Of a DNA stretch of 64,000 nucleotides, positions 48,740-56,418 are shown in pieces. The stretch comes from Haloferax prahovense DSM 18310 (GTDB lineage: Archaea; Halobacteriota; Halobacteria; Halobacteriales; Haloferacaceae): contig NZ_AOLG01000008.1 in assembly GCF_000336815.1 (NCBI RefSeq), positions 1 through 64,000 of the forward strand, written 5' to 3'. Under the pieces are notes generated by a model. The model worked only from the letters and a program-made list of their open reading frames with translations, did no database searches and was not told the DNA's origin. A program made the position numbers and the translations under genes. Each line of letters opens with the position of its first letter. Position 1 is the first letter of the stretch.

Positions 48740-49456
48740 ATGCGCGAGCTACGCACCTGCGACTTCTGTGGGACCGACGCCGTCGGCGTGTTCGAGGTAC
48801 TGCCGCCGGAGTTGACGCCGGCCGACGACCAGCGCCGCGTCGTCCTCTGCGAACACTGCGAGGAGACGCTGAGCGAGGTCATCGCGCCGCTTCTCTCCCG
48901 ACTCGGCGTCGACGCTGGCGTCGACGTGCCCGACGACGCACGGGCCGAGACGGGCGCGTCCGCGGCACCGGAGCGGACCGCGAGCGGGTCGGGCGGCGAG
49001 GCCGCCTCGGTCGACGTGAACGCGGTCGACCCCGCGCCGACGCCGCCGGAACCGGCGAACCACGACTCGCCGGACGAGGCCGACGACCACGAGGAGTCGG
49101 GAGACGACGCGGACGACGACGACGGCGAGGACGAGGCCGAGAGGTCCGACGGTGCCGCCCGGGCGGCCGACGAGACCGCCGACGAACCCGAGCGGCTCGA
49201 CAGTGACGCCGAGTCGGACGCCGACGATGAGACTGAAACCGGCGGCGACTCGTCCGACCCCGGCGAGGAGCCGCCGAAGTTCCGAAAGGTCATTCGCATC
49301 CTCCAGAACCGCGAGTTCCCCGTCGAGCGGGCGGAGGTCGAGGCGCTGGCGTCTGGCGCGTACGACCTCGAGGACGACGAGGTCGCCGACATCTTCGACT
49401 ACGCGGTCGAACGCGGCCTGCTCGTCGACGACTCGGGGACGCTCCGGCGACCCTGA
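48740..49456 (+). CDS. Zinc-finger protein with a long acidic linker
   Basis: 238 aa. N-terminal zinc ribbon: CDFCGTDAVGVFEVLPPELT then VVLCEHCEETLSEVIAPLLS (CxxC pairs about 30 apart). Residues about 65-170 are a low-complexity Asp/Glu/Ala/Ser linker. The C-terminal 70 residues (FRKVIRILQNREFPVERAEV, EVADIFDYAVERGLLVDDSG) form a small helical, winged-helix-like domain. The layout, zinc ribbon to flexible acidic tether to helical domain, suggests an adaptor or regulator. ATG 48740 fits a ribbon at the N-terminus. No family named. Confidence 0.85.
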   Translation: MRELRTCDFCGTDAVGVFEVLPPELTPADDQRRVVLCEHCEETLSEVIAPLLSRLGVDAGVDVPDDARAETGASAAPERTASGSGGEAASVDVNAVDPAPTPPEPANHDSPDEADDHEESGDDADDDDGEDEAERSDGAARAADETADEPERLDSDAESDADDETETGGDSSDPGEEPPKFRKVIRILQNREFPVERAEVEALASGAYDLEDDEVADIFDYAVERGLLVDDSGTLRRP

Positions 49457-49499
49457 GAGTCGAGTGCGGGAGGTCGGGGAGAACGGGGCGGACTGGCGA

Positions 49500-50093
49500 C
49501 TACAGCTTTCCTTTGGTACTCGGCGTGTCCGAGCGCCGCGGGTCCACGCGGGTCGCGTCGTCGAGCGAGCGCGCGAGCGCCTTGAACAGCGCCTCGACCT
49601 CGTGGTGGGCGTTGTCGCCCTCGACGCCCGCGTGGAGCGTGAGGCCGGCGTTCATCGACAGCGACATCGCGAAGTGTTCGGCCATGTGGCTGGTGAACTC
49701 GCCGACGTAGGGCTGGGAGAACTCGCCCGAGAACTCGAAGAAGGGGCGGCCCGACACGTCCACGACGACGGAGGCGACGGCCTCGTCGAGCGGGACCTTG
49801 CGGTCGGCGTAGCGGACGATGCCGCGCTTGTCGCCGAGCGCCTCGGTGAACGCCTCGCCGAGGACGATGGCCACGTCCTCGACGGTGTGGTGGTCGTCGA
49901 TGTGGAGGTCGCCGTCGCACTGGACGGTCAGGTCGAACAGGCCGTGTTTGGCGAAGGCCTCCAACATGTGGTCGAAGAATCCGATACCGGTGTCGACGAC
50001 CGCGTCGCCGTCGCCGTCGATGGACAGCGTCACGTCGATGGTCGTCTCGGACGTCTCGCGGGAGACGGCCGCGCGTCGGTCGGCGTCGCTCAT
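49500..50093 (-). CDS. hisB: Imidazoleglycerol-phosphate dehydratase
   Basis: 197 aa monofunctional enzyme of histidine synthesis (sixth step). Two metal-binding His motifs are visible in [20 protein letters not shown] and [20 protein letters not shown]; the second repeat has [20 protein letters not shown] and ADLH-like [20 protein letters not shown]. It starts [20 protein letters not shown] with a CCCTATATG box about 26 bases upstream, so it is leaderless. A perfect 20-bp palindrome lies about 70 bases before the ATG. The phosphatase part is absent, as is usual in archaea. Confidence 0.97.
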   Translation of the reverse strand: MSDADRRAAVSRETSETTIDVTLSIDGDGDAVVDTGIGFFDHMLEAFAKHGLFDLTVQCDGDLHIDDHHTVEDVAIVLGEAFTEALGDKRGIVRYADRKVPLDEAVASVVVDVSGRPFFEFSGEFSQPYVGEFTSHMAEHFAMSLSMNAGLTLHAGVEGDNAHHEVEALFKALARSLDDATRVDPRRSDTPSTKGKL

Positions 50094-50113
50094 GTCGCGT
50101 TCGAAGCGGGCCG

Positions 50114-50124
50114 CGCATATAGGG
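50114..50124 (-). promoter_or_regulatory. TATA box of hisB
   Basis: CCCTATATGCG on the minus strand, centred about 26 bases before the ATG at 50093, giving a leaderless transcript. Confidence 0.6.
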
Positions 50125-50161
50125 ATTCTCGTCGTGCGGCGGCGGCCGCAGCCCGCCGCAG

Positions 50162-50181
50162 CGTCAGACGCACGTCTGACG
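50162..50181. promoter_or_regulatory. 20-bp palindrome between hisB and gene 50215
   Basis: CGTCAGACG-CA-CGTCTGACG: two perfect 9-bp arms around 2 bases. It is directly upstream of the TATA-like box of gene 50215 and about 40 bp behind the hisB box. A dimeric regulator could act on both promoters. Confidence 0.6.
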
Positions 50182-50185
50182 GACG

Positions 50186-50193
50186 TTCATAAC
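50186..50193 (+). promoter_or_regulatory. TATA-like box of gene 50215
   Basis: TTCATAAC centred about 26 bases before the ATG at 50215, immediately after the palindrome at 50162-50181. Confidence 0.5.
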
Positions 50194-50214
50194 TTCGGAC
50201 GCGTACGGTGGGGT

Positions 50215-50373
50215 ATGCAGCGAAAGGGAGCGCTGGTGGTGGGCTACACCATCTGCGTCGGGGGACTCCTGCTCACCGCCCGGTCCGGGGTGGCTGTCGC
50301 GCTCGGCGTCGCGCTGGTGACGCTCGCGGTCGGCGCGGCGGTACTCGGCGGAGGCGTCCTGGGTGGGCGATAA
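50215..50373 (+). CDS. Small membrane protein, 52 aa
   Basis: Starts MQRKGALVVGYTICVGGLLL. Two hydrophobic segments rich in Gly, Ala and Val, with a short polar turn (TARSG), and no charged residues after residue 22 except the last Arg. It has a leaderless-type promoter and shares an upstream palindrome with hisB. A second small membrane protein follows 45 bases later on the same strand. Function unknown. Confidence 0.68.
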   Translation: MQRKGALVVGYTICVGGLLLTARSGVAVALGVALVTLAVGAAVLGGGVLGGR

Positions 50374-50418
50374 CCGACCGATGCGGCTGGAATCGAGTCG
50401 TCCGGAGGCGAGCGACTG

Positions 50419-50607
50419 ATGCGGCGCGGAGCGACCGCCAGCCCGAAACGCGACGTGGTGACCCTCAGTATGCTCGTTCTCGCCGGGCCGTTCCTCGCGA
50501 CCTCGCGTCCCGAGACCGCGATTATCGGCGCGCTGTTCGTCGCCGTCGGCGTCTACGGGACCGTCGAGAGCCTCGCCGCGGCCGTTTTCGCGTACCTCGA
50601 CGCGTAG
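50419..50607 (+). CDS. Small membrane protein, 62 aa
   Basis: Starts MRRGATASPKRDVVTLSMLV. A basic N-terminus is followed by two hydrophobic helices (VVTLSMLVLAGPFLATSRP and AIIGALFVAVGVYGTVESLA). It is convergent with hisA, 36 bases away. Together with the 52-aa protein it forms a pair of very small membrane proteins between hisB and hisA. No family recognised. Confidence 0.7.
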   Translation: MRRGATASPKRDVVTLSMLVLAGPFLATSRPETAIIGALFVAVGVYGTVESLAAAVFAYLDA

Positions 50608-50643
50608 CGTCTCGGTCAGGTCGTGTCTCGCCGCGTCGGCGAC

Positions 50644-51360
50644 CTACGCCTCCATCGCTTCTTCGAGCGTGAACCGCCCCTCGTAGAGCGCGGTGCCGAC
50701 GACGGTCGCCGCCGCGCCCGCCTCGCGGAGCGCGCGGACGTCGTCGAGCGAGGCGACGCCGCCGGAGGCGACGACGGGAATATCGACCGCGTCGACGACC
50801 GCCGAGGTCGTCTCGAGGTGGACGCCTTCGAGTTGGCCCTCCACGTCCACGTCGGTAAACAGGATGGCCGCCGCGCCGAGTTCCTCGTACCGGGCGGCCG
50901 CCTCGGCGGGGTCCAGGCCGGTGCCCTCGGTCCAGCCGGAGACGACGACCTCGCCGTCTTTCGCGTCGAGACTGACCATCACGCCGTCGGGGTAGTCGTC
51001 GGCGAGTTCGGCGACGATGTCGGGGTTCTCGACGGCCGCGGTGCCGAGGATGACGCGGTCGACGCCGCGGTCCAGAAGGTCGCGGGCGTCGTCGGCGGTG
51101 CGGATGCCGCCGCCGAGTTGGAGCGGCACGTCGACCGCGTCGAGGACGGCGTCGACCGCCGGGGCGTTCTTCCGCTCTCCCTCGAACGCGCCGTCGAGGT
51201 CGACGAGGTGGAGCGTCTCCGCGCCGGCGTCGACCCAGCGGCGAGCGGCCTCGACCGGGTCGCCGTAGGTCTTCTCGGTGCCGCGTTCGCCCTGTACGAG
51301 CTGGACGACCTCGCCGTCTTGCATGTCGACCGCGGGGACGACTTCGAACTCCGGGAACAT
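50644..51360 (-). CDS. hisA: ProFAR isomerase, histidine biosynthesis
   Basis: 238 aa (beta-alpha)8 barrel that converts ProFAR to PRFAR, the fourth step of histidine synthesis. Catalytic aspartates are in VVPAVDMQDGEVVQLVQGER and in ILFTDVDVEGQLEG; phosphate-binding loops are in LQLGGGIRTADDARDLLDRG and PVVASGGVASLDDVRALREA with ATVVGTALYEGRF. The ATG at 51360 gives the standard start MFPEFEVVPAVDM; the frame is open upstream to 51876 as a shadow of the mutase gene. A palindrome overlaps its TATA box. Confidence 0.97.
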   Translation of the reverse strand: MFPEFEVVPAVDMQDGEVVQLVQGERGTEKTYGDPVEAARRWVDAGAETLHLVDLDGAFEGERKNAPAVDAVLDAVDVPLQLGGGIRTADDARDLLDRGVDRVILGTAAVENPDIVAELADDYPDGVMVSLDAKDGEVVVSGWTEGTGLDPAEAAARYEELGAAAILFTDVDVEGQLEGVHLETTSAVVDAVDIPVVASGGVASLDDVRALREAGAAATVVGTALYEGRFTLEEAMEA

Positions 51361-51381
51361 ACGCCACCGTGGGCGAGCGAC

Positions 51382-51395
51382 GTGCGTAAACGCAC
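51382..51395 (-). promoter_or_regulatory. Palindrome over the hisA TATA box
   Basis: GTGCGT-AA-ACGCAC: perfect 6-bp arms around 2 bases. The centre (GTTTACG on the minus strand) is about 27 bases before the hisA ATG and so coincides with the TATA box. A protein bound here would block TBP, fitting a repressor. Confidence 0.5.
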
Positions 51396-51502
51396 CGGAT
51401 ACGGCGACCCGGATGATTGGGCGACTCGAATCGGGCGACGAACGTACCGAGCGAGCCACCAGTTCGGAACGGCTTTGTCGCGCCGGGGTGCACACACACT
51501 CA

Positions 51503-52867
51503 ATGAAACTCTTCGGTTCCAGCGGCACCCGCGGCGTGGTGGGTGAGAGCCTCACACCGGAGTTCGTCCTCCGCGTCGCCAAGGCCGCCGGCACGGTCTG
51601 GAACGCAGACCGGGTCGCCATCGCACGCGACACCCGAACAACGGGTGAGATGTTCGTCAACGCCGCCGAGTCCGGGCTGGCGAGCGTCGGCGTCGACGTG
51701 GACGACCTCGGCGTCGTCCCCACCCCCGCCGCCGTCCGGTACTGCGAGAACCAGGGCGTTCCGGGCGTCGTCATCACGGCCTCGCACAACCCCCCGGAGT
51801 TCAACGGCGTCAAACTCGTCGGCGACGACGGCGTCGAACTCGCCGTCGAGGAGTTAGAGCGCATCGAAGACCACATCCTCGCCGAGGAGTTCGACGTGGC
51901 CGAGTGGGACGCCGTCGGGAAGACCCGGTGCGTCGAGACGGCGAACGACGACTACCGCGAGGACCTCCTCGCCAGCGTCGACCGCGAGAAAATCGCCGAC
52001 GCGAACCTCACGGTCGCGCTCGACCCCGGCCACGGCGCCGGGTCGCTCGTCACGCCCGACTTCCTCCGCGAACTCGGCTGTGAGGTCCGCACCGTCAACG
52101 CCCAGCCAGACGGCCACTTCCCCGGCCGCCAGTCCGAACCGGTTCCCGAGAACCTCCGCGACCTCGAACGACTCGTTCGTGCGACCGACGCCGACGTGGG
52201 AATCGCCCACGACGGAGACGCCGACCGGGCCGTCTTCGTGAACGAGCGCGGCGAGTGCATCTCCGGCGAGGCGTCGCTGGCCGCCCTCGCGGCCGCAGCC
52301 CTCCAACCGGGCGACGCGACCGTCTCCGCGGTGAACGTCTCCCAACGGCTCGTCGACGTCTGCGAGGAGGTCGGTGCCGACCTCGAACTCACGCCCATCG
52401 GCGCGACGAACCTCATCACCCGCATCCGCGAACTCTGGCGCGAGGGTCGGAACGTCCCCATCGCGGGCGAGGGTAACGGGGGAGTGTTCTACCCCAACTA
52501 CCGTCTCGTCCGCGACGGCGCGTACATCGCGGCGAAGTTCCTCGAACTCGTCGCCGAGCGCCCGCCGAGCGAACTCGTCGCGCCCTACGAGGACTACTAC
52601 AACGTCCGCATCAACCTCGAATACGACGAGGAATCCGAGTTGACGGCGATGCTCAACGCCGCCGCAAACTACGCGGAATCCGCCGACGCGACGCCGAACA
52701 CGACCGACGGCTACCGCCTCGACTACGGCGACGCGTGGGTGCTCGTCCGCCCCTCGGGGACCGAGCCGAAAGTCCGCGTCTACGCCGAGGGGCGCTCCGA
52801 GGAGCGCGCGACCGAACTCGCCGAGGACGCCGCCGACGCGCTTCGAAGCGCGGTCACGACGCTGTAA
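51503..52867 (+). CDS. glmM: Phosphoglucosamine/phosphohexose mutase
   Basis: 454 aa alpha-D-phosphohexomutase. Interconverts hexosamine-6-P and -1-P (or other hexose phosphates) for cell-surface and S-layer glycan precursors. Phosphoserine loop GVVITASHNPPEFNGVKLVG, metal-binding VGIAHDGDADRAVFVNERGE, sugar-binding GEGNGGVFYPNYRLVRDGAY and phosphate-binding LVRPSGTEPKVRVYAEGRSE are all intact. The start MKLFGSSGTRGVVGESLTP is supported by a GGCTTTGTC box about 27 bases upstream. The sugar specificity (GlmM against phosphomannomutase) is a family guess. Confidence 0.9.
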   Translation: MKLFGSSGTRGVVGESLTPEFVLRVAKAAGTVWNADRVAIARDTRTTGEMFVNAAESGLASVGVDVDDLGVVPTPAAVRYCENQGVPGVVITASHNPPEFNGVKLVGDDGVELAVEELERIEDHILAEEFDVAEWDAVGKTRCVETANDDYREDLLASVDREKIADANLTVALDPGHGAGSLVTPDFLRELGCEVRTVNAQPDGHFPGRQSEPVPENLRDLERLVRATDADVGIAHDGDADRAVFVNERGECISGEASLAALAAAALQPGDATVSAVNVSQRLVDVCEEVGADLELTPIGATNLITRIRELWREGRNVPIAGEGNGGVFYPNYRLVRDGAYIAAKFLELVAERPPSELVAPYEDYYNVRINLEYDEESELTAMLNAAANYAESADATPNTTDGYRLDYGDAWVLVRPSGTEPKVRVYAEGRSEERATELAEDAADALRSAVTTL

Positions 52868-52912
52868 CTCGGCGACAGCACCGGGGAGAAAGAATCACTT
52901 TTCGCGCGCCAC

Positions 52913-53164
52913 TCACAGGCTAATCGCCGCGAACAGGAGCGCCAGCGCGCCGAACACCAACAGCATGAAGCCGCGTTCGAGGCCGTCGCCGTCGAGTTCG
53001 TCGTCCGGCGGGTCCTCGCGGGTCGGGTCGAGGACGAACTCCGGGTCGTCCGAGCGGGCGACCCGACGGGCGGCCGCGGCGCTCTTGAGCAGCCGGCCGC
53101 CGAGGGCGAAACAGCCCAGCCCCACGACGATGGCGACCACGGAAATCGGATTGACGCTCAGCAT
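52913..53164 (-). CDS. Small membrane protein, two helices
   Basis: 83 aa. Helix VVAIVVGLGCFALGGRLLKS at the N-terminus, a charged acidic loop (DPTREDPPDDELDGDGLERG), and a second helix LLVFGALALLFAAISL at the end. The loop between is about 35 residues. It is convergent with the mutase gene and 90 bases from hisI on the same strand. No family recognised. Confidence 0.75.
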   Translation of the reverse strand: MLSVNPISVVAIVVGLGCFALGGRLLKSAAAARRVARSDDPEFVLDPTREDPPDDELDGDGLERGFMLLVFGALALLFAAISL

Positions 53165-53254
53165 CGGCCGGCGACCGCGGTCATCGGTCGGTCGACCCGT
53201 CGGTCGCGATGATCGACAAAGCGGCCGTCCCCGTCATCGGTCGGCTCGCATCGG

Positions 53255-53623
53255 TCACTCGTCGTCGTAGACCGCGTCGGGGTCGAAGACGCGCTCGCCG
53301 ACGTTCTCGCCCTCGACGGTGCGGTAGAAACACGACCGGTGACCGGTGTGGCACGCGCCGACGTTCTGGTCGACGAGATACAACAGGGTGTCCGCATCGC
53401 AGTCGACGCGAACCTCCCGAATCTCCTGTGTGTGGCCGCTGGACGCACCCTTCTCCCAGAGTTCGTCGCGGCTCCGCGAGTAGTAGTGCGCCCGACCCGT
53501 CTCGACGGTTCGGTCGAGCGCCTCGGGCGAGACGTACGCCAGCATGAGCACCTCTCCGGAGTCGGCGTCCTGCGCCACGGCGGGGACGAGGCCGTCCTCG
53601 CCGAAGTCGACATCGACGGTCAT
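53255..53623 (-). CDS. hisI: Phosphoribosyl-AMP cyclohydrolase
   Basis: 122 aa. Hydrolyses PR-AMP in the third step of histidine synthesis. Metal and active-site signatures are [60 protein letters not shown] and [17 protein letters not shown], including the conserved Cys/His residues. It is the stand-alone form without the HisE pyrophosphatase. [14 protein letters not shown] at 53623 follows a GAGATAACC box at about 53647-53655, so the ATG at 53635 is less likely. Third his gene within 4 kb. Confidence 0.95.
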   Translation of the reverse strand: MTVDVDFGEDGLVPAVAQDADSGEVLMLAYVSPEALDRTVETGRAHYYSRSRDELWEKGASSGHTQEIREVRVDCDADTLLYLVDQNVGACHTGHRSCFYRTVEGENVGERVFDPDAVYDDE

Positions 53624-53699
53624 GATTCGGGTCACGCAGTGGCCGGGGTTATCTCTTGTGCGTCGCCGCGCGGAAACTACGCACGACCCGCGCGGGTTC

Positions 53700-54752
53700 T
53701 CAGACGATACCGAGCGCGCCGAGGACGCCGAAGAGGATGTCGCCGTAGACGAACGCGACGACGAGACCGACGAACATGGGGACGAGAAACGGAATGCCCG
53801 GCGAAATCCAGACCGACTCGCGGGCCGTCACGAGTTCCAGTCCGCCGCGGAGTTTCTCGGGCGAGGTGCCGTAGGCGGTGCCCTCGATGCTGTCGAGGAA
53901 CTGGGCCGCGCCCCACGGGTCGTCGAACGACGCGTCCGCGTCGGCTTCGGCGGTGTCGCCTCCAGCGCCGTCGTCCGCGGTATCGCCGTCGACCGCATCC
54001 TCGTCGTCGAGGTTGGGCGACGCGCCGCCGTCGGTCGCCGCGCGGTGGACCGCGCCGTCGGTCGGGTCGAACGTCTCGCCGATGCTGTCGGGGTCGCGGA
54101 GGGCGTCCGGGTCCGAACGCAGGTCCGCGAGCGTGAGGCCGCGCCAGCGGAGGTACATCCGGAGCGCGTCGAGGTCCAGCCCGTTCCGCGTCACGCCCTC
54201 GGGCGACTCGAACAGGCGGCCGTGGGCCGTCGAGAGCGACGGGACACCGACGCGGCGGCCGACGAACGAGATGGGGAACTCGAACTCGCCGTCGGCGAGG
54301 TTCCGGGCGGCGAGGAACAGCGGGTAGGCGAGGCCGACGATGACCGTGTTCGTGAGAATCGTCATCGAGAAGACGCCGAGGCGGGTGGCGGCGAGCGGGA
54401 ACTCCGTTCCGGCGAGGGTGTAACTGGGGAACGTCGGGAGCAGGACGGCGAACACCATGAGCGCCTTCGCGTCCGCGCCGCCGAAGCCGCCGAGCCGCCA
54501 GAACAGGTACGAAAGCGGGACGACGAAACAGACGCTTACGCCGACGCGAATCAGGTACAGCCGGTCGAACACCGTCTCGGGCGGCAGGTGGCCGACGAGT
54601 TCCCACGCGAGCAGGACGAGCCCCAGCGCCGCGAGCGGATACCAGACGACGTTGGGGACGCGCCGCGTGCGGACGTCGCGTACCGCGGTCCACGCGAGGA
54701 CGGGGAGCACCACCAACCGCAGGAGGTCGGGGAGCGTTCCGATACCGAACAT
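53700..54752 (-). CDS. pibD: Prepilin/prearchaellin peptidase
   Basis: 350 aa A24-family aspartic protease of the membrane, which removes class III signal peptides from pilins and archaellins. One catalytic Asp is in [20 protein letters not shown]; the second is in the GxGD-like [20 protein letters not shown]. Multiple helices surround both. A loop of about 120 residues (about 175-300), with a very acidic part ([20 protein letters not shown]), is inserted before the last helices. The family in other archaea is often about 220-240 aa; haloarchaeal ones are longer. It starts [20 protein letters not shown]. Confidence 0.93.
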   Translation of the reverse strand: MFGIGTLPDLLRLVVLPVLAWTAVRDVRTRRVPNVVWYPLAALGLVLLAWELVGHLPPETVFDRLYLIRVGVSVCFVVPLSYLFWRLGGFGGADAKALMVFAVLLPTFPSYTLAGTEFPLAATRLGVFSMTILTNTVIVGLAYPLFLAARNLADGEFEFPISFVGRRVGVPSLSTAHGRLFESPEGVTRNGLDLDALRMYLRWRGLTLADLRSDPDALRDPDSIGETFDPTDGAVHRAATDGGASPNLDDEDAVDGDTADDGAGGDTAEADADASFDDPWGAAQFLDSIEGTAYGTSPEKLRGGLELVTARESVWISPGIPFLVPMFVGLVVAFVYGDILFGVLGALGIV

Positions 54753-54825
54753 ACCCGCAGACTGGGGGCAGGGGAGTTAGGTGTTCGGGACGGGTATCAA
54801 TCCTGAAACCGACCCCGGCGACGCG

Positions 54826-55794
54826 TCAGAGCAACGCGAGTTCGACGAAGCCGACGAGTCGAATCGAAAGCGAGAACAGCGCCATCGTGGCCGCGGGAAC
54901 CCACGCCGACTTCGAGCGGCCGAAACCGAGGGCCGCCACGCCGAACGCGAGCGCCCACAGGGCGTGTTCGACGCCGCCGGGAACGTCGGCGAAGACGGTT
55001 CCGAGCGCGGCCACGGCGAACAGTCCGAAGGCGAACGCGGGAGCGAGTGTCGGGCGCGAGAGGGGTCGAATCGACCGCTCGACCACGCCTCGGTACGTCA
55101 CGCCGGCGGCGACGCAGCCGCAGACGGTAGCGACGAGGAGAAGCGAGACGACGCTGACCCGCCACGGCTTCGGGAAGGCGACGAGCGTGAACGCGGCGTC
55201 CCGAAGCACCGAGTGAAAGAACGTCGCGAGCGCGGCCGTCGTAGCGACGGCGCGCGCGGACGAGAGTCCGACCCGCGACGAGGCGAGGTCGAACACCGCC
55301 GCGACGAGAATCCCGAACCCGAGGCCGGTGAGTGCCGCGTCTTCGGCGGTCCGAACCGCCGCCGTCGCGACCGACGCCTCCGGATGGTACGTCCAGCCGA
55401 GGAGCGCGGCGAGCGAGGCGTCGAATCCGACCGCAAAGAGGACGCTCGCCGCGATGACGGCGAGCGCGGGAGCGAGAGCCGTCGCCGCCGCGTCGCCGAG
55501 TCGGGAGCGCTCGGGAGGCCCGAACGAGAGCGAAACGCCGCGGTAGCGCGCGTAGACGAGCGTCGGAACCGCGAGGCCGGCGACGTTCGGCGACGCGAGC
55601 GTGCCGACTATCGGGACGCCGCGGAGCCTGAGCGCGACCCAGTAGCTGGCCGCGCTCGCCACCGTGAGACAGGCGAGAAAGAGCCCGAGTCGACCGAGTT
55701 CGGTCGCTTCGCTCGGGAGCGAATCGTCGGGGCGGAGTTCGCGGACGACGGTCGTGACTCTCGACACGGGTGGAGCGACCGGTCGGCGGGACAA
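54826..55794 (-). CDS. Multi-pass membrane protein of unknown function
   Basis: 322 aa with about eight hydrophobic helices: LGLFLACLTVASAASYWVAL, LAPALAVIAASVLFAVGFDA, LGFGILVAAVFDLASSRVGL, VVSLLLVATVCGCVAAGVTY, and others up to MALFSLSIRLVGFVELALL. A helix-loop with Glu-Asp-Ala-Ala (RTAEDAALTGLGFG) resembles intramembrane pores but is not diagnostic. It follows pibD in the same orientation, 73 bases apart. No family recognised. Confidence 0.75.
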   Translation of the reverse strand: MSRRPVAPPVSRVTTVVRELRPDDSLPSEATELGRLGLFLACLTVASAASYWVALRLRGVPIVGTLASPNVAGLAVPTLVYARYRGVSLSFGPPERSRLGDAAATALAPALAVIAASVLFAVGFDASLAALLGWTYHPEASVATAAVRTAEDAALTGLGFGILVAAVFDLASSRVGLSSARAVATTAALATFFHSVLRDAAFTLVAFPKPWRVSVVSLLLVATVCGCVAAGVTYRGVVERSIRPLSRPTLAPAFAFGLFAVAALGTVFADVPGGVEHALWALAFGVAALGFGRSKSAWVPAATMALFSLSIRLVGFVELALL

Positions 55795-55888
55795 ATCGCT
55801 GTCGGCCTCTCGGCTCGGACGGGGGCGGAAACGGCGTACCCGTCGGTCACGGGTGCGACGCGTCGAAAGAAATGTTCGGGATAGCGCC

Positions 55889-56278
55889 TTAGATGACGCG
55901 GTTCTGCAGGTAGTCGAGGTGCTTCGCGTTGTAGACGATCTTGACCTCGTCCTCGACCGGCGAACCGATGCAGGTGAGACGGACGTTCTTGTCGTTGACT
56001 TCCTCGTCGGAGAGGATCTGCTGCATGTCCATCTCGATTTCGCCCTCCTTCAGGATGGACGCACAGTTCGCACAGGCACCTGCGCGGCAGCTGAAGGGCC
56101 AGTCGTAGCCCTGGGCCTCGGCGGCTTCCAGGATGTACTCGCCCTGGTTGACTTCCATCTCACCGTAGTCTTCGGCGTCGAGACCGGCGTCAGCGGCCTG
56201 CTCGAAGAGGTCGTCGTCGTCGAGGTCCCAGCCGTTGTCGTCGAGAACTTCGTAGTTGAGGTAGGTTACCGTGGGCAT
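55889..56278 (-). CDS. 2Fe-2S haloferredoxin
   Basis: 129 aa halophilic plant-type ferredoxin. The 2Fe-2S ligands are in [20 protein letters not shown], with a fourth cysteine in [20 protein letters not shown]. An acidic N-terminal insert of about 30 residues ([20 protein letters not shown]) is the classic haloarchaeal surface extension. It starts [20 protein letters not shown]. It carries electrons for 2-oxoacid:ferredoxin oxidoreductases. The TATA-like GTCTAATG at about 56304-56312 suits a leaderless start. Confidence 0.97.
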   Translation of the reverse strand: MPTVTYLNYEVLDDNGWDLDDDDLFEQAADAGLDAEDYGEMEVNQGEYILEAAEAQGYDWPFSCRAGACANCASILKEGEIEMDMQQILSDEEVNDKNVRLTCIGSPVEDEVKIVYNAKHLDYLQNRVI

Positions 56279-56418
56279 CGACAGAGGATTCGAAGGCCAC
56301 CCCATTAGACTTTGCTGTTCCGTGCGCCGAATTCGACCCGCGCCGCGGCGGCGGCCGCCCGTTTGTCACATTGTTGACCGTGATAGTTCCGGGTTGACAG
56401 ATGCGGCGATTGAACGCT

